Below, in pieces: positions 27,840-36,684 of a stretch of DNA of 38,757 nucleotides. Below the pieces are notes generated by a model that was given only the letters and a program-made list of their open reading frames with translations, made no database searches and was not told the DNA's origin. A program made the position numbers and the translations under genes. The stretch is from contig CANGRP010000002.1 of NCBI GenBank assembly GCA_947456005.1, forward strand, positions 1-38,757, given 5' to 3'. Numbering within the stretch: position 1 is the stretch's first letter; every line of letters starts with the position of its first letter. Origin of the DNA: Caulobacteraceae bacterium (GTDB taxonomy: Bacteria > Pseudomonadota > Alphaproteobacteria > Caulobacterales > Caulobacteraceae).

Positions 27840-28976
27840 GTGTCGACATCCGAACTCCTGCCCGGCCGCGTGGACGACTCGCCCGAAAACGGCCTGACCC
27901 TGGTCTTCCCATCAGGCATGGCGGAAGCCCTGCGGTTCGCCCGGCAGACCGCCGCTTCAGGCGGCGCCCTCCTTGGCGCTTCGTCTCTGTCCTATGATCC
28001 CAGTGCCGGAGCCTACTCAGACTGGATCCAGCTCCCTTATGTTCATGAGGACGGGTTCGGACTCGCGCTCGCCGAGGTGATTTCCGCCCGGGGCGTCTCC
28101 CGGATCTGGACTTGCCACCCTGCCGTCGGAAGAGTCCTGCGTGACCTTCTGCCAGGTCTGGCGCCAGGTGTGGACCTGATCGAAGCCCAGGCGGATCAGG
28201 AGGTGATCGCGGACTATCGAAAGCGCCTCGAAGACGCCCGCATGGCGGAGGGGCAGGACTGGTTCCGCCTCGAATTCGGTCGACCCCGCATCAGCGCCAT
28301 TCACAGGGCCGGGCTTGTCCGCCTCGTCGAGAACGTCCCCGGCATGACGGATCTCGACAAGATAGAGGCCCTTATCGAAGTGATGCGGCATGCGCCCAAG
28401 GGCGACATTGTCGAGATCGGCAGTTGGTGGGGCCGCAGCGCGGCCCTGCTCCTGCTGCTCGGACGCCTGTATGGCGTCGGGCCTGTCCTCTGCATTGATC
28501 CTTGGGCGGCCGAGAACTGGGTTCAGGGGGTCCCGGTCCTCGACGGCGCCATCCCCACGGTCGACCCTGACTCCATGGTGAGGATCTTCGAGGCCAACCT
28601 GGCGCCCCTGGCCATGGGCGACCTTAACTACATCCGCGCACCGTCCGGCAAGGCCTTCAGCCTCTACACCCCCGGTTTCCAAACCCAGACGGAGACCTTC
28701 GGCGCGACCCGCTACGAGGGATCGATCGCCCTCCTGCACATCGATGGCAATCACGCCTATGAGGCCGTCGACCTGGACGCCCGACTCTGGATTCCCAAGG
28801 TCCGGGCCGGCGGCTGGATCCTCTTTGACGACTACCTCTGGCCCTTCGGCGATGGACCGCGCCGGGTCGGAGACGCCTTCCTGGATACAGATGCCGCACG
28901 GATCGAGATGTCCTTTGTGATGGGCAAGACACTCTTTGTGAAGTTGAAGGACGATCAGGACGAAGCGGTCGCCTGA
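27840..28976 (+). CDS. Class I SAM-dependent methyltransferase (Methyltransf_24-like)
   Basis: GTG start. APKGDIVEIGSWWGRSAALLLLLGRLYGVGPVLCIDPWAAENW; IALLHIDGNHAYEAVDLDARLWIPKVRAGGWILFDDYLWP. Confidence 0.85.
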   Translation: MSTSELLPGRVDDSPENGLTLVFPSGMAEALRFARQTAASGGALLGASSLSYDPSAGAYSDWIQLPYVHEDGFGLALAEVISARGVSRIWTCHPAVGRVLRDLLPGLAPGVDLIEAQADQEVIADYRKRLEDARMAEGQDWFRLEFGRPRISAIHRAGLVRLVENVPGMTDLDKIEALIEVMRHAPKGDIVEIGSWWGRSAALLLLLGRLYGVGPVLCIDPWAAENWVQGVPVLDGAIPTVDPDSMVRIFEANLAPLAMGDLNYIRAPSGKAFSLYTPGFQTQTETFGATRYEGSIALLHIDGNHAYEAVDLDARLWIPKVRAGGWILFDDYLWPFGDGPRRVGDAFLDTDAARIEMSFVMGKTLFVKLKDDQDEAVA

Positions 28977-28998
28977 GGCTCGGCTTTCCCGGGCCGGG

Positions 28999-29409
28999 TC
29001 AGGCGGGGTCCGATCGCCGGGACTCCAGGAAGAGGCATCGGGACAGCATCAGGTAGAGGCCGATGCAACCCGTGGTCGCTACGGCGATGAGCCAGGGAAC
29101 CGGACGCATCCCTGCGCGTTGGATGCGGGGCAGAAGAAGGCCCCAGGCCAGACCGACGGCCATGAGAAGGTCGAACCAGACCTGGTTGCCCCAGGCGCTC
29201 CGGACATGAGCGTCCCAGACGCCGGCCAGCCCGCCGGCGGCCACGGCGTGCAGGGTCCAGCCCAGGAACAGGACTGACGCCGCCAGCGGCAGGGGCCAGA
29301 GGCGGGCCGGATCGACAACCCGGCGAGGCGCAAGGACCGGCGCGGCGATGGCGGCCAGGAAGAGGGCGGCGGCCACGATGGGAAGCACCGGATAGAGCTG
29401 GGCGAACAT
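28999..29409 (-). CDS. Small multi-pass membrane protein of unknown function
   Basis: 136 aa with four hydrophobic segments. Start at MFAQLYPVLPIVAAALFLAAI; an upstream ATG at 29421 would fall inside a palindrome. Confidence 0.75.
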   Translation of the reverse strand: MFAQLYPVLPIVAAALFLAAIAAPVLAPRRVVDPARLWPLPLAASVLFLGWTLHAVAAGGLAGVWDAHVRSAWGNQVWFDLLMAVGLAWGLLLPRIQRAGMRPVPWLIAVATTGCIGLYLMLSRCLFLESRRSDPA

Positions 29410-29419
29410 CGACACCTCC

Positions 29420-29463
29420 ATGTAGCGCTCGCTACATGATTGGGATTGTAGGGACCGCTACAA
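29420..29463. promoter_or_regulatory. Two tandem TGTAG-N6-CTACA operator-like palindromes
   Basis: ATGTAGCG-CT-CGCTACAT (29420-29437) and TTGTAG-GGACCG-CTACAA (29446-29463), 26 bp apart start to start, immediately upstream of the minus-strand gene. Confidence 0.6.
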
Positions 29464-29478
29464 GCCAGACCTGCGGGT

Positions 29479-29553
29479 ATGTCAGGTTCACTTGACATGG
29501 TCAGGTTAGGGTGACATTATGTCAGGGCAACCTGACATCAGATAGGGTGACAT
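29479..29553. promoter_or_regulatory. Operator array of ATGTCAGG/TGACAT half-sites upstream of a small XRE regulator
   Basis: ATGTCAGGTTCACTTGACAT (29479-29498), GGTCAGGTTAGGGTGACAT (29499-29517), ATGTCAGGGCAACCTGACAT (29519-29538), TAGGGTGACAT (29543-29553, overlapping the start codon). Confidence 0.65.
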
Positions 29554-29752
29554 GCACAATCGATTGAGACTCCTCAGGGCGGAGCGCGGCTGGAGCCAGG
29601 CCGAACTGGCCGGCCGCCTCGACGTCTCCCGGCAGGCGGTCAACGCCATCGAGACCGGGAAACACGACCCCTCGCTCAGCCTCGCCTTCCGTATTGCGCG
29701 CCTCTTCGACCTCTCGGTCGAGCAGGTGTTCGCCGATCCACCCCGGGACTGA
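29552..29752 (+). CDS. Small XRE-family helix-turn-helix regulator
   Basis: 66 aa MHNRLRLLRAERGWSQAELAGRLDVSRQAVNAIETGKHDPSLSLAFRIARLFDLSVEQVF. Confidence 0.94.
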   Translation: MHNRLRLLRAERGWSQAELAGRLDVSRQAVNAIETGKHDPSLSLAFRIARLFDLSVEQVFADPPRD

Positions 29753-29772
29753 GGTCCCCCGGAGACAAAGCC

Positions 29773-30216
29773 ATGAACGCCACCGAAACCCCTTTGAGCC
29801 CTGAGGCCGGCCGCCCCGCCGGCGAGGCGCGCGCCCTCCGCCGCCGGCGGATCTACGCCGCCATATTCGTCTTCAGCCTTCTGCTTGGCGTCGCGGTCGG
29901 CGTGAGCATGGGAATGGCCGAGGAAGGCGTGCTGAAGCTCACGCTTGAGAGCGCCTGGGGGCTGGCGGCGGCAGGGGCCCTGCTGATCGCCGGCTTCTCC
30001 GTCTGGTTCTACCGCTGGGTCGACGAGGTCGAGGTTCAGGACAACCTCTGGGCCAACACCGTCGGCCTGCACGTCGGACTCGTCGTCGGCGTTCCCTGGG
30101 CCTTCCTGGCCCACCTTGGCCATGCGCCTCAGGTGAACCTGTCGATCCTGTTCCTGTTCATCGTGGGCTCGACCGCCCTCTACTATACCGCCGTCAAGCT
30201 CTGGCGGCTGTTCTGA
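29773..30216 (+). CDS. Small membrane protein, probably co-transcribed with the XRE regulator
   Basis: 147 aa with four hydrophobic segments, RBS GGAGACAAAGCC, 20 bp after the XRE stop. Confidence 0.8.
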   Translation: MNATETPLSPEAGRPAGEARALRRRRIYAAIFVFSLLLGVAVGVSMGMAEEGVLKLTLESAWGLAAAGALLIAGFSVWFYRWVDEVEVQDNLWANTVGLHVGLVVGVPWAFLAHLGHAPQVNLSILFLFIVGSTALYYTAVKLWRLF

Positions 30217-30242
30217 TCCCCCCTTCCCCCGGAGACACGTCC

Positions 30243-31136
30243 ATGAAGACCCGCCGCCTCGGGCGACTCGCCGCCCTCGCCGCCGCCCTCAGCCTCGCCG
30301 CGGCGCCCGCCCTCGCCAAGCCGCGCGACGCCGATCCCGCCCTGTGGGTGGTTCGCGACGCCGACACCACGATCTACCTGTTCGGCACCGTCCACCTTCT
30401 GCCCGGAGGCCTCGAATGGTTCGACGAGGCCGTCGCCGACGCCTTCAAGGCGTCGGACGAACTGAAGATGGAGTTGCTGCCGGTTGACGACCCGGCCCAG
30501 CTGGCCCCCCTCATCATGCAGCTCGCGGTCGATCCGAACGGCCGGACCATGTCCCAGCGGCTCTCGCCGGAGGATCACGCGGCCTATGTGAAGGCCCTGA
30601 AGAGCCTGGGCCTGCCGGCGGAGCAGCTGGAGCCCCTGGAGCCCTGGTTCATCGGCGTCCAGGCCTCTGTCCTGATGTCCGTCCAGGCGGGCCTCGATCC
30701 CAAGGCGGGTGCAGAGGAAGTCCTCACCAAGGCCGCCCGCAAGGCCCGCAAGACCATCACCGCCTTCGAGACCCCGAAGGAGCAGTTCACCATCCTGGAC
30801 TCGATTCCGGAGGCCGAGCAGATGGCTGGGATCCACGACATCATCCATCGCCGCGAAGAGGGGATCGCGGTCATGTCGCAGATGATCGATCACTGGGCCC
30901 GCGGAGACGCCGACGGCGCCGGCAGGCTGATGAACGCCGAGATGAAGGACACTCCGGAAACGATCCGGCTCCTGCTGACCGAGCGCAACATCCGCTGGGC
31001 GGCCGAGCTGAAGTCCCGGATGGACCGCCCCGGCGTCGTGTTCGTCGCCGTCGGCGCAGGCCATCTGGCGGGCGAGAACAGCGTCCAGGACCTGCTTGAG
31101 AAGGAGGGCCTCAAGGTCGAGAGGATCGCCTACTGA
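30243..31136 (+). CDS. TraB/GumN family protein
   Basis: Signal peptide. WVVRDADTTIYLFGTVHLLPGGLEWFDEAVADAFKASDELKMELLPVDDP; C-terminal VVFVAVGAGHLAGENSVQDLLEKEGLKVERI. Confidence 0.92.
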   Translation: MKTRRLGRLAALAAALSLAAAPALAKPRDADPALWVVRDADTTIYLFGTVHLLPGGLEWFDEAVADAFKASDELKMELLPVDDPAQLAPLIMQLAVDPNGRTMSQRLSPEDHAAYVKALKSLGLPAEQLEPLEPWFIGVQASVLMSVQAGLDPKAGAEEVLTKAARKARKTITAFETPKEQFTILDSIPEAEQMAGIHDIIHRREEGIAVMSQMIDHWARGDADGAGRLMNAEMKDTPETIRLLLTERNIRWAAELKSRMDRPGVVFVAVGAGHLAGENSVQDLLEKEGLKVERIAY

Positions 31137-31237
31137 GCGCGCCTTGCCCCTTGCTGCGGCGGCGATGGGCCTTAGACTTGAACCGGATGACCTGAGCCGG
31201 CGATCCAAGACCGGCGGGCATCCGGGGAGAGAAGGCC

Positions 31238-32748
31238 ATGTCGGACGGGAATGTGAGCGAGCGCGCCAGTGGCGCGGCAAGAGAGGTCAGGGACGGAGCC
31301 CATTTCGATGTCCTGATCGTCGGGGCCGGCATCTCCGGCATCGGCGCGGCCTGGCACCTCCAGACCCAGGCGCCCGGCAAGACCTACCGCATCGTCGAGA
31401 CCCAGGCCGGCTTCGGCGGCACCTGGCGGACGCACACCTACCCCGGGGTCCGGTCCGACAGCGACCTCCACACCTTCGGCTACCGCTTCAAGGCCTGGCG
31501 GGGCCCGCCCATCGCCACGGCCCAAGAGATCCTGGCCTACATGGGCGAGGTGATCGACGAGAACGACATCGCGCGCCACATCCGCTACCGCACCCGGGTG
31601 CTCACCGCCGACTGGTCCGAGACTGGCTGCCGGTGGGTGGTGGAGATGGAGGACGTCGACACCGGCGAGCGCTTCCGCCACACGGCTTCCTCTGGATGTG
31701 CCAGGGCTACTACCGGCACAGCGAGGGCTACACCCCGGAGTGGCCGGGCATGGACGACTTCGCCGGGCGCCTCGTCCACCCGCAGACCTGGCCGGAAGAC
31801 CTGGACTACGCCGGAAAGCCCATCGTGGTCATCGGTTCGGGCGCCACGGCCGCGACACTGATCCCGGCCCTGGCGGAGGCGGCGGGGCATGTCACCATGC
31901 TCCAGCGCTCGCCCACCTACTTCACCCCCGGGCGGAACCGGAACGAGCTGGCCGAGACCCTGCGCGAGCTGGAGATCGACCCGGCCTGGACCCATGAGAT
32001 CGTCCGCCGGGCGATGCTCAAGACCGGCGCCCAGATGACCAGGCGCGCCCTGGAACAGCCCGCCGAAGTGCGCGAGGAGCTGCTGGGCGTGCTGCGCGGC
32101 CTCCTGGGCGACGACTATGTCGCCGAGCACTTTACGCCCCGCTATGACCCCTGGCGCCAGCGCATCGCCTTCGTCCCGAACGGCGACTTCTTCCAGGCGG
32201 TGAAGGCCGGCAAGGCCGGAGTGGTGACGGACGAGATCGACCGCTTCGTTCCCGAAGGGATCCGACTGAAGTCCGGCAAGGTGCTGGAGGCCGACATCAT
32301 CATCACCGCCACGGGCTTCAACCTGAACGTCCTGGGGGACATCGCCTTCTCGGTGGACGGACGGCCCGTGGACCTGTCCCAGTCGGTCACCTACCGCGGC
32401 ATGATGTTCACCGGACTGCCCAACCTGGCCTGGGTGTTCGGCTACTTCCGGGCCAGCTGGACCCTGCGCGCCGACCTGATGGGTGACTTCGTCACCCGCC
32501 TGCTGAAGCACATGGACGAGAAGGGTCTGCGCCGGGTCGAGCCCGCCCTCCGGCCTGAGGACGCCGGCATGAAGCTGGGACCCTGGATCGACGAGACGGA
32601 GTTCAATCCCGGCTACCTGATGCGCGGCGTCCACCTCATGCCGAAGGCCGGCGACAAGCCGGAATGGCGCCATACCCAGGACTACTGGAGCGAGAAGGAC
32701 CTCCTGCCGAACCTCGACCTCGAGGACGCGGTCTTCCGGTACCGCTGA
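31238..32748 (+). pseudogene. Flavin-containing (Baeyer-Villiger/EthA-like) monooxygenase split by an internal frameshift
   Basis: Frame 1 (31238 to about 31686) encodes FDVLIVGAGISGIGAAWHLQTQAPGKTYRIVETQAGFGGTWRTHTYPGVRSDSDLHTFGYRFKAW...DTGERFRHTA. Homology continues in another frame from about 31687: FLWMCQGYYRHSEGYTPEWPGMDDFAGRLVHPQTWPEDLDYAGKPIVVIGSGATAATLIPAL. Confidence 0.88.
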
Positions 32749-32819
32749 GGCCGGCGGGCTTGCCTGTCCGGACACCATGTGACACCTCGTGTGTCAATTG
32801 ATGGCTGCAGGAGGGTGGG

Positions 32820-34625
32820 ATGGCGCGCAAGACACCGAGGCGGAGGCAGGCCCTGTGGGCGGGCGCCGCCTCTGGCGCCCTGTCGATCCTGGGAGCTCAG
32901 GGCGCGCTGGCGGCGCCAGCGCTCACGCCCCCCAAGGCCGCCCGGCCCAACATCGTCGTCATCCTGTTCGATGACGTCGCCCTGATGGATCTCGGGGCCT
33001 ATGGCGGAGAGGCGCGGACCCCCAACATCGACCGCCTGGCGCGGCAGGGCGCGCGGTTCACCGGCTACCGGACCTCGCCCCTCTGCACGCCCTCACGGGC
33101 CATGCTGCTGACCGGACTGGACAACCATCGGGCCGGAGCGGCGACCATCGAGGAAATCCTGCCGCCGGAGATGCGGAACCAGCCCGGCTACCGCCTGAGG
33201 ATCGAGCCCGAAGTGCTGACCATCGCCGAGCGGCTGCGGGCCGAGGGCTACCGGACCCTGATGGCCGGTAAGTGGCACCTGGGCCACGGGCCAGGCGAAC
33301 TTCCTGACGGCCAGGGCTTCGACCGCTCCCTCGCCCTGGACGCCTCGGGCGCCGACAACTGGGCCCCGCGCTCCTACATGCCCTATTACACCGATGCGCC
33401 CTGGTACGAGGATGGCCGCCCGACGAAGATGCCGGGGTCCTTCTACTCGTCGGACATGCTGGTGGACCGGCTGACCCGCTACATCGATGAAGCCCCCGCC
33501 GGACGGGCGCCCTTCTTCGCCTACCTCGCCCTGCAGGCGGTGCACATCCCGGTCCAGGCGCCCGCCCGCTATTCCGACGGCTATCGCGGCCGGTTCGATG
33601 GCGGCTGGGAGGCCCTCCGCCAGGCTCGGACCGAGAGGGCCCGGCAACTCGGTCTCCTGCCAGAGGGCGCCGCCATCGATGGTTTCTCGCCGGACGCCCG
33701 GGACTGGGACGCCCTGCCGGCGGACGAACGCCGGATGGCGGCCCGCTCCATGGAGGTCTACGCCGGGATGATCGAGGCGGCGGACGCCGCCATCGGCCGG
33801 CTGATGCAGCGTCTGGAGGCCCGGGGCGAGCTCGACAACACCCTCTTCGTGGTGACTTCCGACAATGGCCCCGAGCCAAGCGACCCGGTCCACCAGACAG
33901 GCATGGGGCTGTGGATGCGGCTCAATGGCTACTCCTGGCGGCTTGAGGACCTGGGCGGCCCCGGCAGCCTGAACTACATCGGTCGCGAATGGGCCGAGGC
34001 CCTGGCCGCGCCCGGGCGACGCTACAAGTTCTATGTCTCCGAAGGCGGGATCCGCGCGCCCCTCATTGTCTCCGGACCGGGGGTGGCGCCCGGCCGGCGC
34101 ATTGACGGCCTGACCTTCGTGACCGATGTGACGCCAACCCTTGCGGACTTCGCCGGCGCACGACCGACCCCGGAGTCGCCCGCCATGGACGGGGTCAGCC
34201 TGCGGGCCGTTCTGGAGGGCGGAGGCGGCCCGGTCCGAGGACCGGACTCGCCTCTGGGGATCGAGGTTTCGGGCAACTCGGCCCTGTACCGTGGCGACTT
34301 CAAGATCGTCCGCGACATGCCTCCCCTCGGCGACGGCCGCTGGCGGCTCTATGACATCGTCCACGATCCGGGTGAAACGCGCGACCTCTCGGGCGCCGAG
34401 CCCGGGCGACTTAAGGCCATGCTGGCGGACTATGCGGACTATGAGGCGAGGGTCGGCGTGGCCCCCTTGCCCCCCGGATACAACACTCAGAAGCAGCTCA
34501 CGGCCAACGTCCTCGTCCGGCAATTGCCGACCCTGGCCGGGGCAATCGGCGCCCTGGCCCTGGTCCTCGGCGGCGCAGGGTTCCTGGCCTGGCGCTGGCG
34601 GCGGCGGCGTGGCGGGCGGGCGTGA
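32820..34625 (+). CDS. Sulfatase family protein (arylsulfatase), exported with a C-terminal membrane anchor
   Basis: PNIVVILFDDVALMDLGAYGGEARTPNIDRLARQGARFTGYRTSPLCTPSRAMLLTG (C-x-P-S-R formylglycine motif). C-terminal LAGAIGALALVLGGAGFLAWRWRRRRGGRA. Confidence 0.95.
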   Translation: MARKTPRRRQALWAGAASGALSILGAQGALAAPALTPPKAARPNIVVILFDDVALMDLGAYGGEARTPNIDRLARQGARFTGYRTSPLCTPSRAMLLTGLDNHRAGAATIEEILPPEMRNQPGYRLRIEPEVLTIAERLRAEGYRTLMAGKWHLGHGPGELPDGQGFDRSLALDASGADNWAPRSYMPYYTDAPWYEDGRPTKMPGSFYSSDMLVDRLTRYIDEAPAGRAPFFAYLALQAVHIPVQAPARYSDGYRGRFDGGWEALRQARTERARQLGLLPEGAAIDGFSPDARDWDALPADERRMAARSMEVYAGMIEAADAAIGRLMQRLEARGELDNTLFVVTSDNGPEPSDPVHQTGMGLWMRLNGYSWRLEDLGGPGSLNYIGREWAEALAAPGRRYKFYVSEGGIRAPLIVSGPGVAPGRRIDGLTFVTDVTPTLADFAGARPTPESPAMDGVSLRAVLEGGGGPVRGPDSPLGIEVSGNSALYRGDFKIVRDMPPLGDGRWRLYDIVHDPGETRDLSGAEPGRLKAMLADYADYEARVGVAPLPPGYNTQKQLTANVLVRQLPTLAGAIGALALVLGGAGFLAWRWRRRRGGRA

Positions 34626-35683
34626 GCGACGGGACCTGGGAACTTCATGGCCTGAAGCTGTCCTACTTCACGGGCAAGCTCGAAGCTTGGCTCCGTGTCC
34701 GCGGACTTCCCTTCCGGTTCGTCGAGATGGACATGGCCGGCTTCCGCGCCTGCGCAGGGGCCACGGGTGTCGCGCAGATGCCGGCCCTCCGGTCGCCGGA
34801 GGGGATATGGCTGACGGACACCACGGCCATCCTGCGGCGCCTGGAGGCCGAGACGCCTGGCCCGGCCCTGCAGCCGACCGACCCCCTCGCCGCCTTCCTC
34901 AGCCTGTTCCTGGAAGACGCCTTCGACGAGTGGCTCTGGCGGCCGGCTCTCTACTATCGCTGGGCCTTCACCGATGACGCCCAGCTGATGGGACGCCGCA
35001 TCGCCGCCACCCTGATGCGGGACCTCCCGCTTCCCCTGGCCCTGAAGGCGGCCGTCGTGCGCCGCCGCCAGCAGGGGGTCTACCTGCGTCAGGACGGGGT
35101 CACCCGGACGACGGCGCCGTCGATCGAGAGGCTCTACCTCGAGGTGCTCGACCTCCTTGAACCCCTCCTCGCCCGGCGGCCCTTCCTGTTCGGTGAACGG
35201 CCCGTCGCGGCTGACTTCGGCCTCTTCGGGCCCATGTTCAGGCACTTCGCCAGCGACCCGACGCCGTCGGCCCTGATGCGTGAGCGGGCGCCCTCGGTCC
35301 TGGCCTGGACCGCCCGGCTCTGGAACGCCCGGCCGGAATCGACCGGGTCGGTTCCCCTGCCAGAGACTGCGCCCCAGGACCTGGACCCCCTCATTCGGCT
35401 CGCGGCCCGGGACCACCTGACCGAGCTGGACGCCAACGCCTCGGCGGCGGCCTCGGGCCTGAAGGTCGCCCGCTTCCGCCGGGCTGACGCGGAATGGCGA
35501 CTGCCGGTCTCGCCTTACCGGGTGCAGTGCCTCGCCGACCTCCAGGCCGGCTTTAACGCCCTGGACGACGCCGACCGCATTCAGGTGCAGGAGCGCCTGG
35601 GTCCGCAGGCCGATGTCCTGGCGAGGCCCATCCGCCCGGCGCCCCTTCCAGCCCGGAAGATCCGCAACCGGCTCTGGACCTGA
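34622..35683 (+). CDS. Glutathione S-transferase family protein
   Basis: GTG start overlapping the sulfatase stop. ELHGLKLSYFTGKLEAWLRVRGLPFRFVEMDM...VAQMPALRSPEGIWLTDTTAILRRLE; RRPFLFGERPVAADFGLFGPMFRHF. Confidence 0.87.
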   Translation: MSDGTWELHGLKLSYFTGKLEAWLRVRGLPFRFVEMDMAGFRACAGATGVAQMPALRSPEGIWLTDTTAILRRLEAETPGPALQPTDPLAAFLSLFLEDAFDEWLWRPALYYRWAFTDDAQLMGRRIAATLMRDLPLPLALKAAVVRRRQQGVYLRQDGVTRTTAPSIERLYLEVLDLLEPLLARRPFLFGERPVAADFGLFGPMFRHFASDPTPSALMRERAPSVLAWTARLWNARPESTGSVPLPETAPQDLDPLIRLAARDHLTELDANASAAASGLKVARFRRADAEWRLPVSPYRVQCLADLQAGFNALDDADRIQVQERLGPQADVLARPIRPAPLPARKIRNRLWT

Positions 35684-35767
35684 GACGGGCCGGACCCGCA
35701 ACGGGCTTGCAACTGCGCCGGTCCCGGGACAAGACCGGGTGCTGGCAAACCGTCAGGAGGCGGTGCG

Positions 35768-36217
35768 ATGATCTCGGGCGACTCCTCGGGCGGCGCAGGC
35801 CCCATCCCCCGCCCTGTCCTGGCCTGGGGTCTGGCGGGCCTCATCCCCTTCCTGGGCCTTCCCATGCTGTCCTTGGCCGCACCGGACCTGTCGGGTTGGG
35901 GTGACCGAACCCTCGGTCTCTATGCGGCGGTGATCCTGTCCTTCCTGGGCGGCGCGCGGTGGGGCCGGGCCGTCAGCGACCCTGAACCGTCCCCGCGGAC
36001 CCTCGCCTTCAGCATGGCGCCCAGCGTCGCCGCCTGGGGGCTGGTTATCCTGCCGGCGGGACACTCCGATCTCCAATTGGCGGGCCTGGCGGGCGCCCTT
36101 GTCCTGCACCTCTACTGGGACCTGCGCTCGCAAGGACTTCCCGGCTGGTATCCGCGCCTTCGCCTGATCCTGACCGCCGGGGCCGTCGCAGGCCTGGCGG
36201 CGGGCGCCCTCGTCTGA
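35768..36217 (+). CDS. DUF3429 (TMEM69-like) membrane protein
   Basis: LAGLIPFLGLPMLSL...LYAAVILSFLGGARWGRA...MAPSVAAWGLVIL...LHLYWDLRS...LPGWYPRLRLILT. Confidence 0.85.
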   Translation: MISGDSSGGAGPIPRPVLAWGLAGLIPFLGLPMLSLAAPDLSGWGDRTLGLYAAVILSFLGGARWGRAVSDPEPSPRTLAFSMAPSVAAWGLVILPAGHSDLQLAGLAGALVLHLYWDLRSQGLPGWYPRLRLILTAGAVAGLAAGALV

Positions 36218-36267
36218 GTCCGGCGAGGCGCCCGGCCCACGACCTTCACCCCCCACCCGGAGCTTCC

Positions 36268-36684
36268 ATGAAAAACCCGTTGGACCCGCTGCTCGACCGG
36301 CTCAGCCGGCCCATGGACCTCACCGGACGCGTCCTGCTGGGGCTCTACTTCGTGGTTCCCGGCTTGATGAAGGTCACCGGATTCGCCGGCACGCTGGCCT
36401 ACATGGAACTCCATCGGGTGCCCTTGGCCCTGCCGCTGCTTTGGCTGACCATTCCCCTGCAGGTCGGTGGCGGACTGGCGCTGATGGCGAACTGGAATGC
36501 ACGCACCGCCGCCTTCCTGCTCGCCGGACTGACCCTGCTGATCAACGTCTTCATGCACGACTTCTGGAACGACTACCCCGGCGGGGACCCGCAGCACGAG
36601 ATGCAGAACTTCATCAAGAACCTCGGCATCTTCGCCGGGCTTCTGCTTCTGGCCGGCAGGAGGCCCGCCGCCGGCGACCGCTAG
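36268..36684 (+). CDS. DoxX family membrane protein
   Basis: DLTGRVLLGLYFVVPGLMKVTGFAGTLAYMELHRVPLALPLLWLTIPLQVGGGLALMANWNARTAAFLLAGLTLLINVFMHDFW. Confidence 0.9.
   Translation: MKNPLDPLLDRLSRPMDLTGRVLLGLYFVVPGLMKVTGFAGTLAYMELHRVPLALPLLWLTIPLQVGGGLALMANWNARTAAFLLAGLTLLINVFMHDFWNDYPGGDPQHEMQNFIKNLGIFAGLLLLAGRRPAAGDR

Noticed and set aside
29552-30216. XRE plus small membrane protein as a toxin-antitoxin or prophage remnant
   Set aside because: No toxin-like sequence, no phage genes; the membrane protein resembles housekeeping XRE-associated multi-pass proteins.
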